This document shows, one piece after another, positions 16,667 through 24,809 of a stretch of DNA of 64,000 bases. The DNA comes from Chiayiivirga sp. Its GTDB lineage: Bacteria; Pseudomonadota; Gammaproteobacteria; Xanthomonadales; Xanthomonadaceae. The position numbers and the translations under genes are program-made. How positions within the stretch are numbered: the first letter of the stretch is position 1; the number at the start of each line of letters is the position of its first letter. The notes beneath the pieces are model-generated. The model worked only from the letters and a program-made list of their open reading frames with translations. It did not search any database and was not told the DNA's origin. Where the stretch lies: contig JALCLA010000001.1 of NCBI GenBank assembly GCA_022647565.1, forward strand, positions 496,001 through 560,000, given 5' to 3'.

Positions 16667-17832
16667 TGCTCCGCCTGTTCCGCACGGCAGCCCTAATGAT
16701 CGGGCTCGCGCTATTGGCCGCGTGTTCCGACAAGGAAACCGCGACGCCGGCGTCCACACCCGCCGCCGAAGCCGGCCACGAAGAAGGTGGCGACCACGAT
16801 GAGCACGGCGAGGGCGAAGAAGGTGCGGCGCCGATTCGCATGGATGAGGCGGCGTTGAAGGCCGCCGGCATCGTCATTGCGCCCGTAGTCGCCTCGGCGC
16901 TCAGCGAAGAACTGCGTGCGCCCGGCGAAGTCGTCGACAGCGCCTACGGCACGACCCTGATCACGCCGCGTGTCGACGCGATCGTGGTACGCCGCCACGC
17001 CAAGCTCGGCGACGAAGTGACGCAAGGCACGCCGCTGGTGACGCTGTCCAGCGTGGAAGTCGCCCAAGCGCAAGGTACGTTGCGGATTGCCGAACAGGAT
17101 TGGAAACGTGTGCAGGAGCTGGGTCGCGACGCGGTGTCAGGACGTCGCTACACCGAATCGCAAGTCGCCGTGGAGCAGGCCCGCGCCGCAGCCCAAGCCT
17201 ACGGAATCGCGGGCGCTTCCGCGGGCAAGGCGAACGGCGAATTCACGCTCAGCGCCCCCCACGCCGGGCGCATCACCGAGGATGCGTTCGTCGTCGGCGA
17301 GCGCATCGAGCCAGGCCGCACGCTGTTCCGGCTCGTCGATGAATCCGTGGTCTGGGTGGACGCCACGATGCCGGCTGAAAACGCCAACCGGATCGCTGTC
17401 GGCAGTCAGGCGCAGATCGTGCTGGGCGAGACTCGAATGACCGGCACCGTGCTGCAGCGCGCGCATCGCACGTCGGAGGGCACGCGCAATGCGCTCGTGC
17501 GGGTCGAGGTGCCCAACGACGGCGACCGCCTGCACGGAGGGGACTACGTCGAGGTGTACCTCGATGCCGGCGACGGCCACGCGGCTGCTGTCCCAGCGGG
17601 ACTGGCCGTTCCCACCGCAGCGCTGGTGCAGCTCGAGGGCGAGACCGTGGTGTTTCGCCAAGCGGCGGACGGCACGCTCGCGCCCGTCGCGGTGCGCGCC
17701 GGGGATGTCATCGGCGACCGCACGCTCGTGCTCGAAGGCCTCACTGCCGGCGATCGCGTTGTGGTCGAGGGCGCGTACGCCCTCAAGGCGCAGATCCTGA
17801 AATCGCAACTCGGGGAAGGTCATGCGCACTGA
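16663..17832 (+). CDS. czcB: RND efflux periplasmic adaptor, CzcB family lipoprotein
   Basis: This 389-residue membrane-fusion protein carries a lipobox (LLAACSD) with Cys as the predicted lipidated residue. A His/Glu/Asp-rich segment follows (GHEEGGDHDEHGEGEEG), likely binding metal. The lipoyl/hairpin core has its halves at VDAIVVRRHAKLGDEVTQG and LSAPHAGRITEDAFVVGE. A beta-barrel and C-terminal domain ending AYALKAQILKSQLGEGHAH complete it. The acidic/His tract after lipidation is typical of CzcB/CusB. It is coupled to czcC by ATGA. Confidence 0.93.
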   Translation: MMLRLFRTAALMIGLALLAACSDKETATPASTPAAEAGHEEGGDHDEHGEGEEGAAPIRMDEAALKAAGIVIAPVVASALSEELRAPGEVVDSAYGTTLITPRVDAIVVRRHAKLGDEVTQGTPLVTLSSVEVAQAQGTLRIAEQDWKRVQELGRDAVSGRRYTESQVAVEQARAAAQAYGIAGASAGKANGEFTLSAPHAGRITEDAFVVGERIEPGRTLFRLVDESVVWVDATMPAENANRIAVGSQAQIVLGETRMTGTVLQRAHRTSEGTRNALVRVEVPNDGDRLHGGDYVEVYLDAGDGHAAAVPAGLAVPTAALVQLEGETVVFRQAADGTLAPVAVRAGDVIGDRTLVLEGLTAGDRVVVEGAYALKAQILKSQLGEGHAH

Positions 17833-17862
17833 ACCCTTCGCCGCCATGTGCGGGGGTGCCCC

Positions 17863-20800
17863 ATGCTGAATCGCCTGGTGGAGCTTTCGCTGCGCTACAA
17901 ATTCCTCGTGCTGATCGTGTTCGGCGTGGTGGCCTTCCTCGGTGCCCGCGCGGTTCGCGACGTGCCGATTGATGCCTTCCCCGACGTCACGCCGGCGCAG
18001 GTCAACATCTACACCGAGTCCCCCGGCCTGGCCGCCGAAGACGTCGAGCAGCTGCTCACGTTCCCGGTCGAGTCGGCGATGGCGGGCCTGCCCAAGGTGC
18101 AGGAGATCCGCTCGGTCAGCCTGTTCGGCTTGTCCTACGTGTCCGTCTATTTCGAAGACGACATGGATATTTACTTCGCGCGCCAGCTCGTCAATGAGCG
18201 GCTGCAGGAAGTCGGCGATCGCCTACCGGAAGGCTACGGCAAGCCAAGCATGGGCCCCAACAGCTCGGGGCTGGGCCAAGTGTTCTGGTACACGGTCGAG
18301 CGATCGCCCGGGGTCACGTCCGAACAGATCACCGACATGGACCTGCGCACCTGGCAGGACTGGACGCTGCGGCTGATCCTGCGCACCGCCCCGGGCGTCG
18401 ACGATGTCACCTCCTGGGGTGGTGGCGAGCGTGAGTACCAGGTGCGCATTGACCCTCAGCGCCTGTACGCCCGCGGTTTGAGCTTCGCCGATGTCATCGC
18501 CGCACTTCCGGCGAACAACGGCCAGGTCGGCGGCAACGTCATGGATGTGGGCCAGGAGCAGTACCTGGTGCGCGGACTCGGGTTGCTGACGTCCATCGAG
18601 GACATCGGTGGCATCGTGCTCAAGGCCGAAGACGGCGTACCGGTCTACATGCGCGATGTGGCGCGCGTGATCGAATCGCCGGCGCCGCGCTTTGGTGCGG
18701 TGACGCGCGATGGCGAGGAAGTCGTGCTGGGCATGGCCCTGTCGCGTATCGGCGAAAACGCGAAGGATGTCGTGGAAGCGGTCAAGAGCAAACTGGAGAC
18801 CGTGCGCAACGCACTGCCCGAGGGCATGACGGTGCGGCCGGTGTACGAGCGCACGGATCTGGTCAACAAGGCCGTTGGCACCGCCACGCGCGCCCTGATC
18901 GAAGGCTCGCTGCTGGTCGCGCTGATCCTGTTCCTGTTTCTCGGCGAACTGCGTTCTGCGCTGGTCGTGATCGTGACCTTGCCGCTGGCGATGCTGATCG
19001 CCTTCATCGGCATGGAGCAATTCGGGCTGTCGGCCAACCTGATGTCGCTCGCGGGTCTGGCCATCGGCATCGGCATGATGGTCGACGGCTCGGTCGTGAT
19101 GGTGGAGAACGCGTTCCGGATCATGGCCGAGCGCCAGGCGCATGGGGAGCGCGTCGACAAGACCTCCGCGGTGCTGGCGGCCGCCAAGGAAGTCGCCAAC
19201 CCGGTGTCGTTTGCCATCCTGATCATCATTGTGGTGTTCCTGCCGCTCTTCAGTCTCGAGGGGCTGGAAGGCAAGCTGTTCAAGCCGATGGCCTTCAACA
19301 TCGCGTTCGCGATGGCGGGGTCGCTGGTGCTGAGCCTGACCCTCATTCCGGTGCTTGCCGCGATGATCCTCAAGCCCAAGCAGGAGAAGGACACCTGGCT
19401 CGTCGCCCGTCTCAAGCGTGTCTATACGCCTCTGCTCGAGCGTTCGCTGGCGCGCAAGGGGCTGGTGGTGACGATCGCGGGCATCGCGATGGTCGCGAGC
19501 CTGGCGCTGTTCCCGTTCCTGGGCAAGGAGTTCATGCCGCAGCTGCAGGAAGGCTCGATCATGTGGCGCGTCACGGGCATTCCCTCGACCTCGCTGGATG
19601 AGTCGATCCGCACGAGCAAAACCATCGCGGATGCGTTCAAGAAGTTCCCCGAGGTCGAGACGACACTCGCCATGATCGGTCGCGCCGAGAAGGGCGAAAC
19701 GGCCGACGTGAACTACATGGAGATCTACACCGCGCTGCATCCGCAGGACGATTGGGGGACGGGCCGCTCGATCAAGGAACTCGAAGAGGCGATGCAGGAA
19801 ACGCTGGAGGAAGTCGTCCCCAACGTCGTCCCCGGCTATACGCAGCCCATCCAGATGCGCGTGGAAGAACTGATCTCGGGCGTGCGCGCCACGCTCGCGC
19901 TCAAGCTCTACGGCGAGGACTTGACCGAGCTCGATCGGCGCAGCGCCCAGATCAAGCAAGTCCTGGAGACCATTCCGGGCGTGGCCGATCTGTCGCTCGA
20001 GGCCAATGTGGGCAAGCCTCAGATCCGCATCGAGGTCGACCGCGCGGAGCTGGCACGTCACGGCATGAATGCCGAGGAAGTGCTGACGATCGTACGCAAC
20101 GGTTTGGGCGGCGAACCCGTGAGCGTGTTGCTCGATGGCGTGAAGCGCTTCGATATCTCGGTGCGTTTGGAGGACGACACGCGTGGCTCGATCGAGGCGC
20201 TGCGACGCATCCCGCTCAAGGCGGCGTCCGGCGCACTGGTCCCGCTGGAGGAAGTCGCCAACGTCACCGTGGCCGAGGGCTATTCCTTCGTGCGGCGCGA
20301 GCAGTTGCAGCGTTACGCCGTCATCCAGATGGATGTGCGGGGACGCGATGTCGACAGCTTCGTGAAGGAAGCGGCCGCCGCGATCGAGGCAAAGGTCGAA
20401 TTGCCACCGGGCTACTGGGTCGAGTGGGGTGGCGCGTTCGAGAACCAGCAGCGCGCCTTGGCTAAGCTGAGCCTGATCGTGCCGATCACGATCTTCTTCA
20501 TCTTCGTGCTGCTCTACACGGCGTTCAATTCGATCAAGTTCGCGGCCCTGATCCTGGCCAACGTGCCGTTCGCCACCATCGGCGGCTTGCTCGCCTTGTT
20601 CGTGACCGGCCAGTACCTGTCGGTGCCGTCGGCCATCGGGTTCATCGCGGTCTTCGGCGTCGCGATGCTCAACGGCATCGTGCTCGTGAGCTTCCTCAAC
20701 GAACAGCGTGAGCGCGGACTCTCGGTGCGAGAAGCGGTGGTGCAAGGCACGGCGCTGCGACTGCGTCCCGTGCTGATGACGGCGAGCGTGGCCATCCTTG

Positions 20801-20976
20801 GCCTCGTGCCGATGCTGATCTCCAGCGGCGTTGGCGCCGAAACGCAGCGGCCGCTGGCCACCGTGGTGGTCGGCGGCTTGCTGAGCTCCACCCTGCTGAC
20901 CCTGATCCTGCTGCCCGTGCTCTACGAGTGGCTGGAAAACCGCGCCGAACGACGTGCCCAGGAGACCGCCCCATGA
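17863..20976 (+). CDS. czcA: Heavy-metal RND efflux pump, CzcA family
   Basis: This 1037-residue proton-driven inner-membrane exporter has twelve predicted transmembrane helices in the RND arrangement. It opens with LVELSLRYKFLVLIVFGVV and the DVPIDAFPDVTPAQVNI signature of the heavy-metal (HME) branch. The TM4 segment reads LAIGIGMMVDGSVVMVEN. The classical CzcA signature starts D-F-G at this point, so the exact metal specificity (Zn/Cd/Co versus others) is uncertain. The ATG at 17863 is 30 bases after czcB, and the stop overlaps the next gene. Confidence 0.94.
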   Translation: MLNRLVELSLRYKFLVLIVFGVVAFLGARAVRDVPIDAFPDVTPAQVNIYTESPGLAAEDVEQLLTFPVESAMAGLPKVQEIRSVSLFGLSYVSVYFEDDMDIYFARQLVNERLQEVGDRLPEGYGKPSMGPNSSGLGQVFWYTVERSPGVTSEQITDMDLRTWQDWTLRLILRTAPGVDDVTSWGGGEREYQVRIDPQRLYARGLSFADVIAALPANNGQVGGNVMDVGQEQYLVRGLGLLTSIEDIGGIVLKAEDGVPVYMRDVARVIESPAPRFGAVTRDGEEVVLGMALSRIGENAKDVVEAVKSKLETVRNALPEGMTVRPVYERTDLVNKAVGTATRALIEGSLLVALILFLFLGELRSALVVIVTLPLAMLIAFIGMEQFGLSANLMSLAGLAIGIGMMVDGSVVMVENAFRIMAERQAHGERVDKTSAVLAAAKEVANPVSFAILIIIVVFLPLFSLEGLEGKLFKPMAFNIAFAMAGSLVLSLTLIPVLAAMILKPKQEKDTWLVARLKRVYTPLLERSLARKGLVVTIAGIAMVASLALFPFLGKEFMPQLQEGSIMWRVTGIPSTSLDESIRTSKTIADAFKKFPEVETTLAMIGRAEKGETADVNYMEIYTALHPQDDWGTGRSIKELEEAMQETLEEVVPNVVPGYTQPIQMRVEELISGVRATLALKLYGEDLTELDRRSAQIKQVLETIPGVADLSLEANVGKPQIRIEVDRAELARHGMNAEEVLTIVRNGLGGEPVSVLLDGVKRFDISVRLEDDTRGSIEALRRIPLKAASGALVPLEEVANVTVAEGYSFVRREQLQRYAVIQMDVRGRDVDSFVKEAAAAIEAKVELPPGYWVEWGGAFENQQRALAKLSLIVPITIFFIFVLLYTAFNSIKFAALILANVPFATIGGLLALFVTGQYLSVPSAIGFIAVFGVAMLNGIVLVSFLNEQRERGLSVREAVVQGTALRLRPVLMTASVAILGLVPMLISSGVGAETQRPLATVVVGGLLSSTLLTLILLPVLYEWLENRAERRAQETAP

Positions 20977-21311
20977 AACGCATCACCGCATTGCTGCACG
21001 CGCACCGCATGAGCGACATCGTACACGCGTTGGAGGCCGCCGGCGAACGGCGACTGAGCGTGGTGCAGGCACGCGGCCTCCTGCACGCGTCAAGTTCGCG
21101 CGAGCAGGACTATTCGGTGGAGCTGGGCGAGCGCGTTACCCAGGAGATCCAGCTTGACGTGTTCTGCGACGATGATCGCGCCGCAGGCCTGGTCGACGTC
21201 ATTCGTACCCATGCGCGGACTGGACAGGCCAATTCGGGGTGGATTTTCCTAACCTCGATCGACGACGGCTTTCCCATAAGCCGCGCTGCCGTCGGAGGGC
21301 AGCCGTCGTGA
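20973..21311 (+). CDS. PII-like signalling protein of the metal operon
   Basis: This 112-residue protein has the PII-like beta-alpha-beta layout: N-terminal strand KRITALLHAHRMSDIVHAL, a central loop and the strand QEIQLDVFCDDDRAAGLVDVIRTHA. A C-terminal GWIFLTSIDDG element resembles the PII GkIfv... motif. PII-like proteins are known next to heavy-metal RND pumps, where they may tune efflux. It overlaps czcA (ATGA) and is overlapped by the P-type ATPase gene (GTGA). Confidence 0.8.
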   Translation: MKRITALLHAHRMSDIVHALEAAGERRLSVVQARGLLHASSSREQDYSVELGERVTQEIQLDVFCDDDRAAGLVDVIRTHARTGQANSGWIFLTSIDDGFPISRAAVGGQPS

Positions 21312-23308
21312 CGGCCCACGATCAACCGGAACAAGCGGGCCACGATCATGGCCACGACGCGCACGGCGTCCTCGGCGGACGTGCCGAGATCGTGCTGTCC
21401 CTGTTGTGCGGTGCTCTGCTGCTCGCCGGGTGGCTGCTGGAGAGGTCGCTGGGCGACGGCGAGGCGATAGCCAAGGGGTGCTACATCGCCGCCTATGTCG
21501 CCGGCGGCTTCTTCACCGTGCGCGAGGCGATCGAGAACCTGCGGGCCCGCCAGCTCAAGATCGACTCGCTGATGGTGGTGGCGGCCATCGGCGCTGCGGC
21601 ACTGGGCGAATGGGCCGAAGGCGCGCTGCTGCTGTTCCTCTTCAGCCTGGGCCACGCGCTGGAGAACTACGCGATGGGCCGAGCCCGCAAGGCGATCGAG
21701 GCACTCGCGACGCTGCGGCCGGAGACCGCGATGGTTCGCCGCAACGGCCAGGTTGTCGAAGCGGCCGTCGACACGCTGCAGATCGGCGAGACGGTGATCG
21801 TCAAGCCGGACGAACGCGTGGCGGCCGACGGCTTCGTGACCTTGGGCGAGAGCAGCATCGACCAGTCGGCGATCACGGGCGAAAGCGTCCCCGTCGACAA
21901 GCGCCCTGTGCCGGATGTCGCCGTTGCGCGTGCGCGTCCCGAGGGCGTAACGGCCGACCACCGTGTCTTCGCCGGCACCATCAACCAGGGTCGGGTGCTC
22001 GAAATCGAGGTCACGCGCCTGGCCAGCCAGAGCACCCTGTCGCGCGTAGTCGAGTTGGTGCGCTCGGCCGAGGCACAGAAGTCGCCCACGCAGCTGTTCA
22101 CCGACAAGTTCCAGCGATTCTTTGTCCCGGCAGTCCTCGGGCTGGTGGTCTTGCTGCTGTTCGCCGGCGTCGTGGTGGACGAGCCATTCAGTGCGACGTT
22201 CTACCGAGCCATGGCGGTGTTGGTGGCGGCCAGCCCCTGCGCACTCGCGATCTCCACCCCCAGTGCGGTGCTCAGCGGCGTGGCCCGCGCCGCGCGGGGT
22301 GGCGTGTTGATCAAGGGCGGCGCGCCGCTCGAGACCCTGGGCGTGCTGCACGCACTTGCCTTCGACAAGACCGGGACGCTCACCGAAGGACAGCCGCGCG
22401 TCACCGACGTAATGCCGGCCGCGGGCGTATCCGAAGCGGAACTGCTGCGCGTGGCGATTGCCGTGGAGGCGTTGAGCGATCATCCGCTTGCCGCCGCGGT
22501 GGTCCGCGATGGCACCGCGCGATTGACCAACAAGTCGGTGCCAACCGCGACGGACTTGGAAAGCCTCACCGGCAAAGGCCTGCGCGCAACGGTGGAAGGC
22601 GCTCCGGTGTACCTCGGAAAGAAGAGCCTCTTCGGTGAAATCGGCGGGGCGGACGTGCCGCCCGACTTGGCGGCTGCAATCACGGTGCTCGAAGAACAGG
22701 GACGCACGGTGTTCGTCGTGCGGCACGGCGATCGTTATCTCGGTGCCGTGGGCCTGATGGACACGCCGCGCGCCGCAGCGCGCGCCGTGATTGCGCGCTT
22801 GCGCGAGCTGGGCATGTCGCAGATGGTGATGCTCTCCGGCGACAACCAGCGCGTGGCCGATGCGGTCGCGAAGAGTGTGGGCATCGACACCGCGATGGGC
22901 GACTTGCTGCCGGAAGCGAAAGTCGAAGCGATCAAGAAACTGCGCGCCGCCGGCGAAGTGGCGATGATCGGCGACGGTGTGAACGACGCACCCGCGCTGG
23001 CCAGTGCGTCGGTCGGCATCGCGATGGGCGCGGCGGGCTCGGACGTGGCGCTCGAGACCTCGGATGTCGCGCTCATGGGCGACAACCTCGATCACCTGCC
23101 GTTTGTCGTGGGCCTGAGTCGGCAGACGCGCCGTATCATTCGACAGAACCTCTGGGCGAGTCTGGGCATGGTTGCCCTGCTGATACCGGCGACGATCATC
23201 GGCATGCGCATGGGTGTGGCCGTGCTCTTCCACGAGGGCTCGACTCTGCTCGTCGTCGCCAACGCGTTGAGGCTTCTGGCGTACCGTGACCGTGCCAACA
23301 AAACGTAG
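21308..23308 (+). CDS. P1B-4-type metal-transporting ATPase (CzcP/CoaT/CtpD-like)
   Basis: This 666-residue ATP-driven cation exporter of the inner membrane has a short His-rich N-terminus (GHDHGHDAHG) without a classical GMTCxxC domain. It contains the ITGES actuator motif, the membrane metal site SPCALAISTPSAV, phosphorylation motif FDKTGTLT and hinge GDGVNDAPALA. The HEGSTLLVVANALRLL end is also typical. SPC instead of CPC, together with HEGST, marks subgroup P1B-4 (Co/Zn/Cd). The GTG at 21308 overlaps the PII-like gene stop. Together with CzcCBA it gives cytoplasmic plus periplasmic metal efflux. Confidence 0.93.
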   Translation: MTAHDQPEQAGHDHGHDAHGVLGGRAEIVLSLLCGALLLAGWLLERSLGDGEAIAKGCYIAAYVAGGFFTVREAIENLRARQLKIDSLMVVAAIGAAALGEWAEGALLLFLFSLGHALENYAMGRARKAIEALATLRPETAMVRRNGQVVEAAVDTLQIGETVIVKPDERVAADGFVTLGESSIDQSAITGESVPVDKRPVPDVAVARARPEGVTADHRVFAGTINQGRVLEIEVTRLASQSTLSRVVELVRSAEAQKSPTQLFTDKFQRFFVPAVLGLVVLLLFAGVVVDEPFSATFYRAMAVLVAASPCALAISTPSAVLSGVARAARGGVLIKGGAPLETLGVLHALAFDKTGTLTEGQPRVTDVMPAAGVSEAELLRVAIAVEALSDHPLAAAVVRDGTARLTNKSVPTATDLESLTGKGLRATVEGAPVYLGKKSLFGEIGGADVPPDLAAAITVLEEQGRTVFVVRHGDRYLGAVGLMDTPRAAARAVIARLRELGMSQMVMLSGDNQRVADAVAKSVGIDTAMGDLLPEAKVEAIKKLRAAGEVAMIGDGVNDAPALASASVGIAMGAAGSDVALETSDVALMGDNLDHLPFVVGLSRQTRRIIRQNLWASLGMVALLIPATIIGMRMGVAVLFHEGSTLLVVANALRLLAYRDRANKT

Positions 23309-23316
23309 GACCTGCC

Positions 23317-23745
23317 GTGAAGAAATTCATCGTCGCAGGCGAGGGGCTCCCGGCCTGGAATGCCCCCATCAGCCATGCGGTGGTAGTCGACAACCTGTGT
23401 TTCGTCAGTGGTCAGTTGTCGATCGATGACGACGGCCGCTATTTGCCGGGCACGCCCCGCGATGAAACGACGCTTGCCTTCCGCAACGTGTTCGCCGCAC
23501 TCGGCCACGCGGGCTTTGCACCCGAAGACATCTGTTTCGTGCAGATCGACCTTGCGGACTTGGCCGACATGCCCGACCTCAATGAGGTGTTCGCAGAACT
23601 CTTCGATGCGGATCGGCGCCCAGCGCGCACCGTGGCCCAGGCGGCCGGCCTTCCGTATGGTGCCAAAGTGAAGGTGGTTGTTACCGCCGCGCGCGAACGC
23701 GGTGCGGATGAGACTGGAGCCGCAAGCTCAGTCGGCATGAACTGA
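23317..23745 (+). CDS. RidA-family protein
   Basis: This 142-residue YjgF/RidA-type protein begins 8 bases after the ATPase. The fold signature is present (NAPISHAVVVDNLCFVSGQLSIDDDG..., RNVFAALGHAGFAPEDICFVQIDL) as is the C-terminal PARTVAQAAGLPYGAKVKVVVTAA. The catalytic Arg of imine deaminases corresponds to the R in PARTV. A RidA at the end of a metal operon is unusual; it may deal with reactive intermediates formed under metal stress or be passenger cargo. Confidence 0.85.
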   Translation: MKKFIVAGEGLPAWNAPISHAVVVDNLCFVSGQLSIDDDGRYLPGTPRDETTLAFRNVFAALGHAGFAPEDICFVQIDLADLADMPDLNEVFAELFDADRRPARTVAQAAGLPYGAKVKVVVTAARERGADETGAASSVGMN

Positions 23746-23809
23746 CCGCGCCGGCGTCTGGCACGCTGCCGCAAGAGAAGCCTCAAGCGGGATGTGAGCG
23801 TCCACAAGA

Positions 23810-23838
23810 AAGGAGGGCCCCTAGCGGGGCCCCTCCTT
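23810..23838. terminator. Strong hairpin just inside the right transposon end
   Basis: AAGGAGGGCCCC pairs with GGGGCCCCTCCTT around loop TAGC with a single bulge. It follows ridA by 64 bases and ends 4 bases inside the right inverted repeat. It would stop outward transcription and mirrors the hairpin at 2874-2903 at the other end. Confidence 0.75.
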
Positions 23839-23841
23839 GTT

Positions 23842-23865
23842 TCAACAGATTAACGGAACGCCTAG
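23842..23865. repeat. Right terminal inverted repeat of the 21-kb transposon
   Basis: The 24 bases ending GAACGCCTAG are the reverse complement of 2826-2849 with two mismatches. They directly adjoin the second copy of the target duplication. Confidence 0.88.
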
Positions 23866-23875
23866 GCCCAACGCG
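23866..23875. repeat. Target-site duplication, right copy (GCCCAACGCG)
   Basis: Perfect direct copy of 2816-2825. It is followed by GGGGCTTTTCG, the 3' arm and T-tract of the original tRNA-Gln terminator. Confidence 0.85.
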
Positions 23876-24103
23876 GGGGCTTTTCGTTTGGCTGGGAGGG
23901 AGCCCTTCGGGTCCGGCTCATCTGCTTCGGCGGGGCCGCGGAAAGCAGGGGCCACACCACGCCCCACGCGCAGCGCGCGATGCGGGTCTGGACGGCATGC
24001 ACACGACCTGACCTCCGAGCCATGCCCTCGCGCCATGCGCGATTCCGGGTTCAGCTTCTGCGCACCGACGCGTGCAACCGATAGAATGCGGCCTCCGTGC
24101 ATC

Positions 24104-24136
24104 GGGCCTATAGCTCAACGGTTAGAGCAGGGGACT
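24104..24136 (+). pseudogene. 5' half of a split tRNA-Ile(CAT) gene
   Basis: The acceptor 5' strand GGGCCTA, a D-arm GCTC...GAGC, and the anticodon stem 5' strand up to GGGGACT are present; then the sequence changes into integrase coding DNA. The 3' half lies at 40136-40181. Joined through the shared ACT they form a perfect cloverleaf with a CAT anticodon. Its anticodon-arm and flanking bases resemble the AUA-decoding Ile tRNA (ileX type) rather than elongator Met, though this call is by resemblance. This split copy cannot be functional. Confidence 0.88.
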
Positions 24137-24809
24137 GCGCCTGGAACTGGCCTTGCTCGGCCACGTCTTCACCACAGCGATCAAGGAGTGGCGCATCGGG
24201 CTGGTGCAGAACCCGGTCCACAACATCCGCAAGCCCTCCGCCGGCGAGGGCCGCGACCGTCGCCTGAGCGGCGACGAAGAAACGCGCGTGCTCGCGGCCG
24301 TCGATGCCTACTCGAATCCGATGCTCGGTTGGATCGTCCGCATCGCGCTGGAAACCGGCATGCGGTCGAGCGAAATCACCGGACTGCGCGTGCGCCAGGT
24401 CGATACCAAGCGCCGCATCGCGCGCCTGGCCGACACCAAGAACGATTCTGCTCGCACAGTCCCCATGACGCGGGCAGCACAAGCGCTATTCGAGCAGGCG
24501 CTAGCCAACCCGCTACGCCCGAAGGACTGCGACCTGGTGTTCTTCGGCGAGCCTGGCCGCGATGGCCAGCGGCGGCCGTACAACTTCAACAAGGCTTGGA
24601 ACGACCTTAAACACCGCATCGGCGTCGCCGATCTACGCTTCCACGACTTACGCCACGAGGCCGTCAGCCGTCTCGTCGAGGCCGGTCTGAGCGATCAGGA
24701 AGTGGCCTCAATCAGCGGCCACAAGTCGATGCAGATGCTCAAACGCTACACCCATCTGCGGGCCGAGGACTTAGTCAGCCGACTCGATGAATCGACGTTA
24801 CGTCGTTGA
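24137..24809 (+). pseudogene. Tyrosine site-specific integrase, N-terminally truncated
   Basis: The reading frame is open from the tRNA junction (LRLELALLGHVFTTAIKEW) to the stop, but the first roughly 100 residues of the family are missing. The catalytic domain is complete: R in TGMRSSEITGL, the HxxR of FHDLRHEAVSR, H in SGHKSMQ and Tyr in LKRYTHL. Only a TTG at 24153 could serve as a start. Without the arm- and core-binding N-terminus it should be inactive or impaired for recombination. It overlaps the convergent gene ending at 24775 by 35 bp. Confidence 0.88.

Larger units (their letters stand above)
2826..23865. mobile_element. 21.0-kb transposon with 24-bp inverted ends, metal-resistance and putative defence cargo
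   Basis: The boundaries are set by terminal inverted repeats 2826-2849 and 23842-23865 (22 of 24 positions match; both begin CTAGGCGTTC) and by a perfect 10-bp target duplication. A zinc-ribbon DDE transposase candidate sits 50 bases inside the left end. Cargo, in order, is a WYL-controlled methyltransferase/nuclease cassette (4541-11557), orphan genes (11684-14040) and a MerR-regulated metal-efflux operon (14088-23745). The target is the loop of the tRNA-Gln terminator. The 9-10-bp duplication and zinc-ribbon transposase recall IS1-like elements, but I cannot assign a family. A single pair of ends around 21 kb of cargo is large for such an element. Confidence 0.85.
23746..24103. other. Region with transposon end, restored flank and upstream region of tRNA-Ile
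   Basis: No gene is supported in these 358 bases. From left to right they hold the terminator at 23810, the right terminal repeat, the target duplication and the 3' arm of the tRNA-Gln terminator. About 200 bases of GC-rich intergenic DNA follow. A TAGAAT -10-like hexamer (24082-24087) lies 17 bases before the tRNA-Ile 5' end. Confidence 0.5.

Noticed and set aside
18223-20745. Long open frame of 840 codons antisense to czcA
   Set aside because: It lies wholly opposite a clearly conserved RND pump gene; its His/Gln/Arg-rich composition is the usual shadow of GC-rich coding DNA.
2791-23897. Long inverted repeat including the tRNA-Gln 3' end, first read as evidence of an inversion or a second tRNA
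   Set aside because: The outer 25 bases on each side are the two arms of the original palindromic terminator region; with the direct 10-bp duplication, simple insertion explains everything.
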